Below, in pieces: positions 28,859 through 37,550 of a stretch of DNA of 55,899 nucleotides. Source of the stretch: a virus; IMG/VR virus record IMGVR_UViG_3300023174_003189, positions 1 through 55,899 of that record; one strand, written 5' to 3'. Made by a program: the position numbers and the translations under genes. The notes below the pieces were generated by a model, which worked only from the letters and a program-made list of their open reading frames with translations, was not told the origin of the DNA and made no database searches. How positions within the stretch are numbered: position 1 is the first letter of the stretch; each line of letters opens with the position of its first letter.

Positions 28859-30208
28859 TTACATCAAGTTAGCTACTTTGAATATACGATAGTATACGTT
28901 GCTACGTGGTGTAATCTGGTTGGTAGAAGCACCGTTAGCCAAAGCACCTTTAGCAAATGGGTTAGCTACCATGCCGTAACGAGTTTTGAATCCAATCTTA
29001 GGTTGGAATGTAAACTGGTCAACAGCACGAACCATTTGTAGAGGAACGTATGGGCAATAGAAAATACCAGCATCGTATGGGCTAGAACCTTTGTAACCGA
29101 TAGTTACGAGTTCTTGGTTGCTTGTGTATCCACCAAAGTATGGGTCGATATAGACCTTGATACGTCCATGGAGTAAACCAGCAAATGTGTTGCCTGTGTC
29201 ATCTACTTGCAAATCAGCAGACAGAGCAGGAGTATATTGCAATACACCAGCCATTGCCATTGCAGAAGCAACGTCAGACGAAACGATCAACACGTTACCC
29301 TTACCACGGCGGGTTTGCTTAGCGATTACGTTTGCATCACGCTCGATTTGGAAAATCAAACCTTTGAAACGCTCAACAGACCAACGACCATTGGAGTCTG
29401 TGTCTAAGTCAAATGTACCAGCTGTAGTTGTACCGTATTGTGCACCTGTTACAGCGGACAAATAAATGGTACGGATAACTTCACGATTGATTTCAGCTAG
29501 AATTTCTGTAGACAGAATGTTAGACAATTCTGTTTCAGCATCAAGACCATGAATTGCTTTCAAGTCTTGTGCAAGTTCTAACGAATACTCAGCTTTCAAA
29601 GCACGTGATTGAGCAGTTACAGTAACTTTCTCAATGCTGAATGCCATTTGGCCAAATACGCTGTCAGAATCAGCACCAAGATTTTCAGCAGTTGCTGTGG
29701 GCATGCCAATACCAGTTGTAAAGGCGTTAGCTGTAAAGCTTGCTACAGGATTTGTTGCGATATCATTGTCAGGTGTTGTTGTACCACGGAAACCGTATGG
29801 GTTAGCAACAGAAGAAGCACCAGAAAATACTGTGTTGGCTTCGTTGAAGAAGGCTTCTGCACCTGTTTGATTTGTGTAACGAGCACGCATTGCAAAAATC
29901 AAACCGGTAGGACCTGTCATTGGCTGAACGCCAGCAACGTCATAAGCGATAAGATTTGGCAACGAACGGCGAACCAAGCTGATCAAGATAGGATCAAAAT
30001 TGCTGATACCAGAACCGGTAACGTTGGTAGGACCACCTGTACCGTATGCTGTTTCATTCAATGCTTGAGCATCTTGTGTCATAGCTTGTTGTTGATTCTC
30101 CAAAACGAGGGCTGTAACAGCACGCTTGTAAGGATCTTTAATGGCTTCGAGTTCTGGATGCTCCAAAACAGGTGTCCATTTCTTTTGTAGTTCTTCAGTC
30201 ATATACAT
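28859..30208 (-). CDS. 23: Major capsid protein gp23
   Basis: A 449-residue HK97-fold capsid protein (T4: 521). Family markers: TEELQKKWTPVLEHPELEAI at the start, FDPILISLVRRSLPNLIAYD, GVQPMTGPTGLIFAMRARY, and LSTEILAEINREVIR. A gp21 cleavage site of the (L/I)xE type is LNE just before TAYGTGGP at about residue 52, separating the propeptide. The C-terminus has FKTRYGMVANPF. Behind gene 22 and before a strong terminator; the most abundant late protein. Confidence 0.97.
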   Translation of the reverse strand: MYMTEELQKKWTPVLEHPELEAIKDPYKRAVTALVLENQQQAMTQDAQALNETAYGTGGPTNVTGSGISNFDPILISLVRRSLPNLIAYDVAGVQPMTGPTGLIFAMRARYTNQTGAEAFFNEANTVFSGASSVANPYGFRGTTTPDNDIATNPVASFTANAFTTGIGMPTATAENLGADSDSVFGQMAFSIEKVTVTAQSRALKAEYSLELAQDLKAIHGLDAETELSNILSTEILAEINREVIRTIYLSAVTGAQYGTTTAGTFDLDTDSNGRWSVERFKGLIFQIERDANVIAKQTRRGKGNVLIVSSDVASAMAMAGVLQYTPALSADLQVDDTGNTFAGLLHGRIKVYIDPYFGGYTSNQELVTIGYKGSSPYDAGIFYCPYVPLQMVRAVDQFTFQPKIGFKTRYGMVANPFAKGALANGASTNQITPRSNVYYRIFKVANLM

Positions 30209-30239
30209 TTTTTGTTTTCCTTTTTTTGTATATTTGTTA

Positions 30240-31430
30240 TTATTTGTTTACAGTTTGTGAAATTGCTTTCGAGTAAACTTCCATTAAAGGATCGGAAGAT
30301 TTTGTAACCTTCTTTTCTTCTTCAATTTGGACTTCATCATCCAAAGCAGAACTGTCAGCAGAAATTACTGGAGTTTTGAAATATGATTCTTTCAATGTTT
30401 CCAATTTTTCTGTGAATTCTTCCTTCGTAGTAAACTCAACACCCTCTGCGAGTGATTTCATTTTTTCTACTTGGGTCTGCGTCAGGCCTTCACACGCTGC
30501 GTAAATAGCCTCAAACTTTTTATGCTCATTGAGTTCTTTTTTCAACTCAATAGCAGATTGGACTTGTTGATTAAATGCTTCTTCGAGTTCTTCAACTTTA
30601 GAAGTAAGTTCTTCAACAACATCTACCTTTTCTTCAGGAATATCGATATAGTGATCTTCAAACAAATCTTTTAATCCAGCAATAAAATCTTCAACGATTT
30701 CGGCACGGAGTCCTTTTTCGATGGCGATTTGATTATCTTTTACCCACTCCTCAACCATGTAGTTGAGATAGTCATCAACTTTAGTTGCCATTTCTTCTTT
30801 GATTTCCTCAACGGCAGCTTCAAATTGCTCAGCCAAAGCTTCTTCTGCTTCAGCAATAACTTCTTCAGCACGTGCAATAACAGCGGCTTCAAAAATTGTT
30901 GTTGCTTTAGCGATGAATTCTTCAGAAAGATTTTCACCAGAAATTAAGGCATCAATATCTTCCTTCATTTTTTCTTTTTTGATCATTTTTTTAATCATGG
31001 CTTTATCTTCTTTCTCATCTTCGTGGCCTTCTTCTTTTTCGGCTTCAGCAATAACCTCTTCGTCAGCTTCAGTTTCTTCGTAAGTCTGGACACCAACAGA
31101 ACCTTTGTTTAAAGGCATTTGGTTTTTGCCAGTCTTGCCTTCTGGATGTTCAACAGAACCTTGCTCAGCAGGTTGACCTTTAAGTTTTTTGGCTGGTTCA
31201 GAACCTACAGGAGGTGTTGCGCCAGGAGCAGATGCTGTGGGAGCGCCCTTAGTTGCATCTGGAGCACCATCGGTTGTTTTGGTAACTTCGGTACCAATGT
31301 CACCGACTTCTTTGGTGCCATAGGCAACATCGCCAGTTAATTTTTGTGGTTTATCTTGGCCGGACTTTTTGCCTGCAACAGATGCATTCAAAATCTCTTT
31401 AGCGGCTTCGGACAGATTAAATTTTCCCAT
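30240..31430 (-). CDS. 22: Prohead core scaffolding protein gp22
   Basis: A 396-residue acidic, helical, low-complexity scaffold (T4 gp22: 269). N-terminal about 130 residues are Gly/Pro/Thr-rich and disordered; from about 150 it is a long coiled coil (IDALISGENLSEEFIAKATT, EEVIAEAEEALAEQFEAAVE, VEELTSKVEELEEAFNQQVQ). Position directly before gene 23 and after gene 21 is the T4 order. It is degraded by gp21 during maturation. The gene follows a TATAAATA match at 31459-31466. Confidence 0.88.
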   Translation of the reverse strand: MGKFNLSEAAKEILNASVAGKKSGQDKPQKLTGDVAYGTKEVGDIGTEVTKTTDGAPDATKGAPTASAPGATPPVGSEPAKKLKGQPAEQGSVEHPEGKTGKNQMPLNKGSVGVQTYEETEADEEVIAEAEKEEGHEDEKEDKAMIKKMIKKEKMKEDIDALISGENLSEEFIAKATTIFEAAVIARAEEVIAEAEEALAEQFEAAVEEIKEEMATKVDDYLNYMVEEWVKDNQIAIEKGLRAEIVEDFIAGLKDLFEDHYIDIPEEKVDVVEELTSKVEELEEAFNQQVQSAIELKKELNEHKKFEAIYAACEGLTQTQVEKMKSLAEGVEFTTKEEFTEKLETLKESYFKTPVISADSSALDDEVQIEEEKKVTKSSDPLMEVYSKAISQTVNK

Positions 31431-31458
31431 TTTGAAAATCTCCTTGATTTATATTGGA

Positions 31459-31466
31459 TATTTATA
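31459..31466 (-). promoter_or_regulatory. T4-type late promoter before gene 22
   Basis: Exact TATAAATA on the minus strand, 29 bases upstream of the gene 22 ATG (31430), just before the gene 21 stop. Would drive genes 22 and 23. Confidence 0.6.
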
Positions 31467-31467
31467 T

Positions 31468-32112
31468 TTAAAGTTTTTTTACGAGTGATTCCCAAATGCG
31501 TAGACTCACTTCTTCAATTTCCTTCTGCGAGGCCTTCTTAATTGCCTGTTTTGCTTCAGTAAATTGTTGTTCTGTCCATACACCGTTGACTAACACCCAT
31601 TCTTTGCCTTCCATGATACCTTGAACGAAAGCATTTGGAGCAGAGGGGTCTGCTACAATATCCGCCGCTGTGGCTAGATGAAAATCATCTTGAACTATGT
31701 TTACACCATTAACATTTTTAAGAGAACCCATACCACGAGAGGATACACCGATTTGAGCGCCTCCCTCGATTAAGCTCTTAACAATGTTACCCATAGGTGT
31801 GTCAAGAATTTTTGCTTTGCCTATCCAATCATTACCTTCTTGGCGGAGGTTCACAACCATGTGTGACACTCTGTCCAAATTGATTGATGGTGTGTCTGGA
31901 TGACCCAACTCACCAAAGGCACGGTTTTTATTAATATATTGTTCTGTATATCTTTGCACTTCTTTGGCCATGGTCTCTTTAAGGTACTTACGACCATTAC
32001 GATTGACCACTTCTGCTTGTAGAAATGGACCTTCAATGTAAAGATTTCTCTTGCCGTCTTTATCTTCGGCAAGATATTGTAATGTTTCGGTGACTTCTGT
32101 TATTAACTTCAT
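31468..32112 (-). CDS. 21: Prohead core protease gp21
   Basis: A 214-residue serine protease of the herpes assemblin-like fold (T4: 212). GRKYLKETMAKEV, the catalytic His in AFGELGHPDTPSI (about 68-69) and the Ser motif QIGVSSRGMGSLK (about 119-131) are clear. It cleaves gp22, gp23 and other core proteins at (I/L)xE sites. Starts one base into the stop of the gene upstream. Confidence 0.95.
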   Translation of the reverse strand: MKLITEVTETLQYLAEDKDGKRNLYIEGPFLQAEVVNRNGRKYLKETMAKEVQRYTEQYINKNRAFGELGHPDTPSINLDRVSHMVVNLRQEGNDWIGKAKILDTPMGNIVKSLIEGGAQIGVSSRGMGSLKNVNGVNIVQDDFHLATAADIVADPSAPNAFVQGIMEGKEWVLVNGVWTEQQFTEAKQAIKKASQKEIEEVSLRIWESLVKKL

Positions 32113-32504
32113 TATAGTCCCATAGCCTTTCTTTTTCTTAAAGACATTTGCCTTTTTCTTAATGACTGCCTCAGTTTACTTCTTCGTTTAAACTTGGAAC
32201 GTCTGGCAGCCATTTTTCTACGCCTACGTTCTTGTGGCGACATTCTTGTTAACTTGCCACCACGAAATGTATAACCAGCTACTGCTGATTTTTTTACTCT
32301 CCGTTGTATCTTTCCACCACGAAATCTCACTCGAATAAGCTTTGCTCTACCTATTCTTTGTATATTGCCTTCAGCAATTTCATTTGCTAAACGCTCTTCA
32401 ATTTGGTCGAGTTTTTCATCGACTATTTCTAATATTCTTTGTTCTAATAATTCTTGTGCTTCTACCAGATTATTAGATAATAATTTGGTGATAAAATCTT
32501 TCAT
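32112..32504 (-). CDS. Prohead-core-region protein with Arg-rich tail (gp68 position)
   Basis: A 130-residue protein. The first about 50 residues form an acidic amphipathic helix (LLEQRILEIVDEKLDQIEER), the rest is extremely basic with two RGGK repeats (RVRFRGGKIQRRVKKSAVAG, TFRGGKLTRMSPQE) and a tail RSKFKRRSKLRQSLRKRQ. In T4 gp68 lies at this place, but this looks like another family common in marine T4-like phages. Its charge could neutralise packaged DNA or hold the prohead core; that is inference. Confidence 0.6.
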   Translation of the reverse strand: MKDFITKLLSNNLVEAQELLEQRILEIVDEKLDQIEERLANEIAEGNIQRIGRAKLIRVRFRGGKIQRRVKKSAVAGYTFRGGKLTRMSPQERRRRKMAARRSKFKRRSKLRQSLRKRQMSLRKRKAMGL

Positions 32505-33022
32505 TATGGTTTGAGGCCATACTCACCGTAATTAAATGCAGCAGGATCATTAAACTGGCCACGTTGATAATATTCATTTTCTTTACGTAGTTCTATGACC
32601 ATTGTATAACTGTCATTAGCTGCCATGCCACGAGTTACAACACCAATATCACCGTTGCATCCTCCTGTGCCTTTTGCATTATTTGGTATTGTTGTCCAAT
32701 TTCCCATACCATCATATTCTCCGTTACCATTCATAATTATTAATGGTACGTTGGTATTTGCTTTCCAGTATAGTTGAACATCTCCGCCTGATCCACAGTC
32801 ATACCATAAACGATTTAATGCTAATCCGTAATACGGTAGTGCTGAACCTCCAGAACTCAATAATCCAGGTACAGCGTTTGCATTTAGTGCACCATACAGC
32901 GAGTTTGCTTGTATACGAGAACTGTTTGATTCTTGGCCTGTGCCATCAAAAGATGCTGTAAGTTTAATAACAACGTGTTCCGTTGTATCTTTAATTACCT
33001 GGTATGTAAATGAATTTGCCAT
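32504..33022 (-). CDS. Putative virion protein, 172 aa
   Basis: A 172-residue, Gly/Asn-rich, all-beta protein: MANSFTYQVIKDTTEHVVIK, LYWKANTNVPLIIMNGNGEY, GCNGDIGVVTRG and a FNYGEYGLKP end. The pattern resembles a conserved virion-associated protein of marine T4-like phages lying between genes 20 and 21 (family memory). No enzyme motif. Late cluster position supports a structural role. Confidence 0.65.
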   Translation of the reverse strand: MANSFTYQVIKDTTEHVVIKLTASFDGTGQESNSSRIQANSLYGALNANAVPGLLSSGGSALPYYGLALNRLWYDCGSGGDVQLYWKANTNVPLIIMNGNGEYDGMGNWTTIPNNAKGTGGCNGDIGVVTRGMAANDSYTMVIELRKENEYYQRGQFNDPAAFNYGEYGLKP

Positions 33023-33025
33023 TTT

Positions 33026-33247
33026 TTATTCCTGTTTAAATTCTTCTGGTATGGAAGCAGACCACATCATTGTTTCGTATGGTATGGTTACATATTTATT
33101 AATTTTATCCACATAGTATAATGCCACTCTTTGGCCATTCGGAAACTGCCTAACAGACATACGCTTCATCATTAAAACATTAGGCGGATCTTGTTCCGTC
33201 TTTTTGTTTTTTTTACAAGCGGTACATAACTCTTTAAGCGTTTTCAC
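33026..33247 (-). CDS. Small hypothetical protein with CxxC, 73 aa
   Basis: I choose the GTG at 33247 (VKTLKELCTACKKNKKTEQD...) because AGGA lies eight bases upstream and the overlap with the gp67-like gene is just 14 bases; an ATG at 33289 would overlap by 56 and add an odd Arg/His tail. Motifs: one CTAC pair, then LYYVDKINKYVTIPYETM. Unknown function. Confidence 0.6.
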   Translation of the reverse strand: MKTLKELCTACKKNKKTEQDPPNVLMMKRMSVRQFPNGQRVALYYVDKINKYVTIPYETMMWSASIPEEFKQE

Positions 33248-33473
33248 TCTCTTGTTCCTGTTCCGTTTCTTGTGCCTGTGGCGGTTCAATTGCTACATCT
33301 TGAGCCGTAGCCAAAGGATCTTCTACGGGATTCAACATTGTTTTTGCAATCTCTTGTTTATGTGCATCTAAATGTGCCATTACTCTATTCTGTATATCAT
33401 TATACAGAGCGTCCCGCATCTCTTTTGCGTTGTCATTATAAGCGTAATCAACAATAGCTCTAGTATTTTCCAT
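33234..33473 (-). CDS. 67: Prohead core protein gp67-like
   Basis: A 79-residue protein: MENTRAIVDYAYNDNAKEMR (helix), DIQNRVMAHLDAHKQEIAKT and a Glu/Gln-rich disordered tail. Size, acidity and position just after gene 20 match gp67, the short core component of the T4 prohead. Start at ATG 33473 is set by GGAG six bases before; the ATG four codons earlier contains that site. A late promoter lies at 33492-33499. Confidence 0.72.
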   Translation of the reverse strand: MENTRAIVDYAYNDNAKEMRDALYNDIQNRVMAHLDAHKQEIAKTMLNPVEDPLATAQDVAIEPPQAQETEQEQESENA

Positions 33474-33491
33474 TATTTTCTCCATTCAAAA

Positions 33492-33499
33492 TATTTATA
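33492..33499 (-). promoter_or_regulatory. T4-type late promoter before the gp67-like gene
   Basis: Exact TATAAATA on the minus strand inside the last codons of gene 20, 18 bases before the ATG at 33473. It would give a separate late mRNA for core genes 67 to 21. Confidence 0.58.
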
Positions 33500-35156
33500 G
33501 TATTTGTTTTAATTTAACAAACGTTCCGGCTGATTCTTTAACCTTGGCGGCCGCCTGTTGCATATCCATTTGATGCTCTTGGTCTGCTGGATTCTGTGGT
33601 TGTTGTGGTACCTGTGCCATCATTTGTGCTTGAGCTACATCATTTGTCACACCAACTGGTAATCCAAGACCAGCTTCTTTTTCTTCATCAATTTCAGCCT
33701 GCATTTGTTTGATTTCATCATCATTCAAACGTAACACATTTCTTTGTATCCATGCTTGAGAGAAGTAACGACCAGTATATGGATCAACAGAACCTAATAT
33801 CTGTAACCGATTGGTCATCAACTCAGCTTCTTTTAATTCACTAAAATTATTATCTCGTATAAAATCATAGTAAATTTGTTCTTTAAATTCTGACCATTCT
33901 TCAGCGGTACAAATGCCTTTTAACACACATTGTATGCGTAATGCTTGGTCAAAAATATCTGAGAATTTATTACGAACACGGTCAACAAACTTAGCAAATT
34001 TTAATTCATCACGGGTAACTTCTGCCACACGGCCAATTGAGAAACCTTGGTTTGGTTCTAGTCGTGAAATAGGAACACTTAACGATTGATATAATTTCTT
34101 TTGAAAGTATTTGACATCTTCCAATTCACCTAAATTTTGGCCACCAGGTAATGTAGTAATCTCTGTGCCTTTACCACCTTCACGGCGTGGCAACCAAAAA
34201 TCTTCCATCATAGAAAGAAACTTACGGTCATCACGAACTTCACCGGTGTTGGCATCATATACCAGTTTATTCTTATACTTGACCATAATATCACGTAGAT
34301 ATTGCTCTGCTTTTAACTTTGGCAGATTACCTACGTCAATATAAAATATACGGCGTTCTGGTGCACGTGAGATACGATAGATAACTGTCGCATCTTCAAT
34401 CATACGTAACTGATTGAGTGGTTTAATTGCTTTGTGTAGATAAGACAACACAACAGCACGGCGAGAATCCATCAATCCGGAAACAACAGAGATAATAGAA
34501 TCTGTTGTAATGCGAACACCAACAGGCCCATAATTAGTAGAACTACCGGTGACCACTTTGTCGTTGTAAATATAATACTCATTAGCCACAATAACAATTT
34601 CTGCACCAGTTTTTTCATCTTTTTGTTTTTTTAATTCACGAACTTTTCTTAATTTACGAGGATCAATGTAACGCAACTCTTTGATACCGGCAATTGGATT
34701 TTCTTTATCAATAATTACGTTGTAATACAATCTACCATCAATATAATAACGGCGGAAAATATCCTGAGCCATGTTATTATAGTTTAACAACTTTAGAATG
34801 TTTTGAAATTCATCTTTGATGGCTTTTTTAATTTTTTCTGGTTGATTTAGATTATCTAAAACAATGTTGGTTACTTTACCATCATCATCTGATACGATGG
34901 CTTCATTAACTATATCATCAATTGCTGATTCAATTTCTGGTTGCATAGCCATCTCACGATAACGAGAGATAAGTTCTACCTCATTTTTTGCAGTACCATC
35001 AAGATCAACATAAGTGCCATAATATGCTGCTGATTGTATAGTTAATGCACCATCTTCATTAGCTGGTGCTGTAAAGGATTGTTGCGCAGACTGATCACTT
35101 TCGGATTTGTCCCGAGCAATCGTAAAACCAAAAAGAGAGAATTTATTAGCTGCCAT
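33495..35156 (-). CDS. 20: Portal protein gp20
   Basis: A 553-residue portal (T4: 524). Markers: NEVELISRYREMAMQPEIES, AIDDIVNEAIVSDDDG, YYIDGRLYYNVIID, LRYIDPRKLRKVRE, RISRAPERRIFYIDVGNLPK and a later LSVPISRLEPNQGFSIGRVA. It forms the dodecameric DNA channel and the motor docking site. GGAAAAG precedes the ATG. The C-terminal tail is Gln/Met/Pro rich (QQPQNPADQEHQMDMQQAAA). Confidence 0.97.
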   Translation of the reverse strand: MAANKFSLFGFTIARDKSESDQSAQQSFTAPANEDGALTIQSAAYYGTYVDLDGTAKNEVELISRYREMAMQPEIESAIDDIVNEAIVSDDDGKVTNIVLDNLNQPEKIKKAIKDEFQNILKLLNYNNMAQDIFRRYYIDGRLYYNVIIDKENPIAGIKELRYIDPRKLRKVRELKKQKDEKTGAEIVIVANEYYIYNDKVVTGSSTNYGPVGVRITTDSIISVVSGLMDSRRAVVLSYLHKAIKPLNQLRMIEDATVIYRISRAPERRIFYIDVGNLPKLKAEQYLRDIMVKYKNKLVYDANTGEVRDDRKFLSMMEDFWLPRREGGKGTEITTLPGGQNLGELEDVKYFQKKLYQSLSVPISRLEPNQGFSIGRVAEVTRDELKFAKFVDRVRNKFSDIFDQALRIQCVLKGICTAEEWSEFKEQIYYDFIRDNNFSELKEAELMTNRLQILGSVDPYTGRYFSQAWIQRNVLRLNDDEIKQMQAEIDEEKEAGLGLPVGVTNDVAQAQMMAQVPQQPQNPADQEHQMDMQQAAAKVKESAGTFVKLKQIL

Positions 35157-35188
35157 ATTGTTTACTTTTCCAATTCAATTAAACATAA

Positions 35189-35210
35189 ATGGGGTAAAAA
35201 ATTACCCCAT
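35189..35210 (-). terminator. Possible terminator between genes 19 and 20
   Basis: A 9-bp stem ATGGGGTAA/TTACCCCAT with a four-base loop lies in the 66 bases between gene 19 and gene 20. The following minus-strand bases (ATTTATGTTT) give only a weak U-run, so it may act partly as a terminator or protect the gene 19 transcript 3' end. Confidence 0.55.
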
Positions 35211-35222
35211 ATAAAAAACATA

Positions 35223-35765
35223 TTAAGAAGTAGTATCTGATTCCCAATATTGGAATGCGAATGTTGCTGCATATTCTTCTATAGAATCATTTGAACCCCA
35301 ATCTAAATCAATTGGAGCTACATCTACTGGAAACACACCAACAAATTTATAATTTTTCAGTTCTTGACCAGCTTTACCATATTGAGTAACAACAGCGTCA
35401 ACTGAATAATTTGATGGATTTACAGCGTTAGGATTCCTTACGTTTGATACGTGACTGTTGATTGAATTCATCCATGATTCTAAAGAATTACGGATTAAAA
35501 AATCTTCGTCATTTATAATTTGTAATGTCCAATCTGTAAATGTTCTGTTACCAGCAAACTTTAATTCACGTCCAAAATAATATAATGGAAAGCTATTAAT
35601 TGTTGAACCAGGTAACTGTGCTGTTTTGGCCATGAATGTTGTCTTTTGGCCGGCCACAGCAGCATTTGCCACTACTGTTGGGAATGTTAAAGAGACCTTA
35701 AATAGATTGGGACGGGCACCGTCACCAATCATATTCGCTCTAAATTCTGCTACATTGAATGCCAT
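35223..35765 (-). CDS. 19: Tail tube protein gp19
   Basis: A 180-residue tube protein (T4: 163): EFRANMIGDGARPNLFKVSL, MAKTAQLPGSTINSFPLYYF, GRELKFAGNRTFTDWTLQII, NDEDFLIRNSLESWMNSINS, IDLDWGSNDSIEEYAATFAF. It polymerises to the rigid inner tube. Follows gene 18, with its own AATAAATA late promoter variant. Confidence 0.96.
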   Translation of the reverse strand: MAFNVAEFRANMIGDGARPNLFKVSLTFPTVVANAAVAGQKTTFMAKTAQLPGSTINSFPLYYFGRELKFAGNRTFTDWTLQIINDEDFLIRNSLESWMNSINSHVSNVRNPNAVNPSNYSVDAVVTQYGKAGQELKNYKFVGVFPVDVAPIDLDWGSNDSIEEYAATFAFQYWESDTTS

Positions 35766-35787
35766 TTAATTTCTCCTATATTCTTAG

Positions 35788-35795
35788 TATTTATT
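35788..35795 (-). promoter_or_regulatory. Late-promoter variant (AATAAATA) before gene 19
   Basis: AATAAATA on the minus strand, 23 bases before the gene 19 ATG, at the very end of gene 18. One mismatch to TATAAATA. Confidence 0.4.
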
Positions 35796-37479
35796 AGACA
35801 GCACCAACGACTGTTGTGAAGTCAACACCAGTTCCAACAGCAACAAAATTCAACTGGATGAAATTGACTGAACGAGCAGGTTTGATGTAAATATCACCAA
35901 TAAATTGATTAGAATCAATTACTTGTGGTGTATTATTTGTGGTGTCACATACGACCTTGAAGTCTGTAATACCACGGCGACCTTGAATATCTCTGAGGAA
36001 AGGTGTTATCAATCCAACAAACTGTGCACGTGTAAATTCATCATTGAATTCAAATAATGAATACTTGGCAGCTTCTGCAATTGCTTTCTCAAGAACAATA
36101 AACAATCTACGAACATTGATACGATCAAAAGCGGATGGCTTAGATTGTAGAGTTTTGTCACCAAACAACACGATGCCTTGACCAGGGAAAGAACAAACAG
36201 GATTAATGCCTAACGAATAAATCGTATCACGCTGAGTTTTATTTGGATTCCAAACTAACTTAACTGCATTCTTAACAGAACCACGATTGAAACCAGCTGG
36301 TGAATACCATGGATCACGAACTGTATCTGTATTTACACAGAGTCCAGCTACGTCACCATTCAATGGTACGAAACGATATGTATTGTTGTATTTGTCATAC
36401 ATGTATTTCCAACCAGAATCAGCGACAACATAAGAAGATGAACGATTCAAACTGGACAACCAAGTTGAAATACCAGATGTTGGAGTTACACTAATGTTAT
36501 CAATCGATGTTAATGGAGGTGAAATAAATGCTACACAATCTTTACGTGATCCAACAATGTTGTCGATAACATATTGTTGAATTGTTACGCCAGCATTACC
36601 CGTTATTGCCAAAGAAATGTTTGTTGTATCTTTGTTTGCAAACAAATTCCAAGCTCTCTGATGTTCTCCTGTTGTTGGAGTACCATCTAAACCACCAGCT
36701 AAATTAATTGATTGATTGGTTGTCAAGTTAGCAAATGTTGTGTTTGTTGCATTTGTTCCCCAAGTGGCTGAAGTTGTAATGTAACTAGGAGGATCAACGG
36801 CATAAACATATGTCGATTTATTGAAAATTACTTCTTTATAGTAATTTGTTTGACCATTTATAGAAGCATCTCGTGCTTTAGAAACAAAAGGATAAACTTC
36901 TAATACTGTTCCTCGAGCTCCAGTAAACTTACCATCAGCATCAACAACGACAATGTGCATTTCGTCATTTGAACCACCAACAGAAGTGGCATAATCAGAA
37001 GTGCCTGGTGCGCTTGTGAAATATGATTTATATGTCCAGCTTGTGAACAAAGAAGTATTGGCACAAACATGAACATCTAAAGAATTACCTAATGTGCCAG
37101 GATATCTTGCAGCAAAAGAACCGTAAGTATCATTATTATTTTGATTCAAATATAGATACTTGAATTCTTCTTCATTTTTAAATTGAAATGAACTGTTTGC
37201 TGTAGCGTTACTTGCGTTGGCGCTAATCACTCGAGCAACACTTAAATTATTGCCATATGCTAAAAAGCTAGCAGCAGTTAAAAAAGAAACGGCTGTGGTT
37301 TCTGTTGGTTTAGCAAAAATTTTTGATAGTGTATTTTCGCTATCTACTAAAATTATTGTTTCAGCGGGACCCCAATCGAAGGTTCCAGCATAGGCACCAG
37401 CGGTAGTTAATACCGAAGGAACGACTGTTGTTAAGTCGACCTCGGAAACATTTACGCCTGGAGAGAGTTGAAACGCCAT
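35794..37479 (-). CDS. 18: Tail sheath protein gp18
   Basis: A 561-residue contractile sheath (T4: 659). Begins MAFQLSPGVNVSEVDLTTVV with the typical PGV start; later GPAETIILVDSENTLSKIFA, VGSRKDCVAFISPP, WYSPAGFNRGSVKNAVKLVW, CSFPGQGIVLFGDKTLQSKP, and FDRINVRRLFIVLEKAIAEA, the highly conserved sheath C-terminal core. Contracts to drive the tube through the envelope. Confidence 0.97.
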   Translation of the reverse strand: MAFQLSPGVNVSEVDLTTVVPSVLTTAGAYAGTFDWGPAETIILVDSENTLSKIFAKPTETTAVSFLTAASFLAYGNNLSVARVISANASNATANSSFQFKNEEEFKYLYLNQNNNDTYGSFAARYPGTLGNSLDVHVCANTSLFTSWTYKSYFTSAPGTSDYATSVGGSNDEMHIVVVDADGKFTGARGTVLEVYPFVSKARDASINGQTNYYKEVIFNKSTYVYAVDPPSYITTSATWGTNATNTTFANLTTNQSINLAGGLDGTPTTGEHQRAWNLFANKDTTNISLAITGNAGVTIQQYVIDNIVGSRKDCVAFISPPLTSIDNISVTPTSGISTWLSSLNRSSSYVVADSGWKYMYDKYNNTYRFVPLNGDVAGLCVNTDTVRDPWYSPAGFNRGSVKNAVKLVWNPNKTQRDTIYSLGINPVCSFPGQGIVLFGDKTLQSKPSAFDRINVRRLFIVLEKAIAEAAKYSLFEFNDEFTRAQFVGLITPFLRDIQGRRGITDFKVVCDTTNNTPQVIDSNQFIGDIYIKPARSVNFIQLNFVAVGTGVDFTTVVGAV

Positions 37480-37531
37480 TTTATTCTCCTTGAATTATTA
37501 TGTGTTTTTGGCAGTTATAATACCATAGCAA

Positions 37532-37539
37532 TATTTATC
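37532..37539 (-). promoter_or_regulatory. Late-promoter variant (GATAAATA) before gene 18
   Basis: GATAAATA on the minus strand, 53 bases before the gene 18 ATG, in the 71-base gap after gene 17. One mismatch to the T4 late consensus. Confidence 0.4.
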
Positions 37540-37550
37540 AACCGTAGGAT

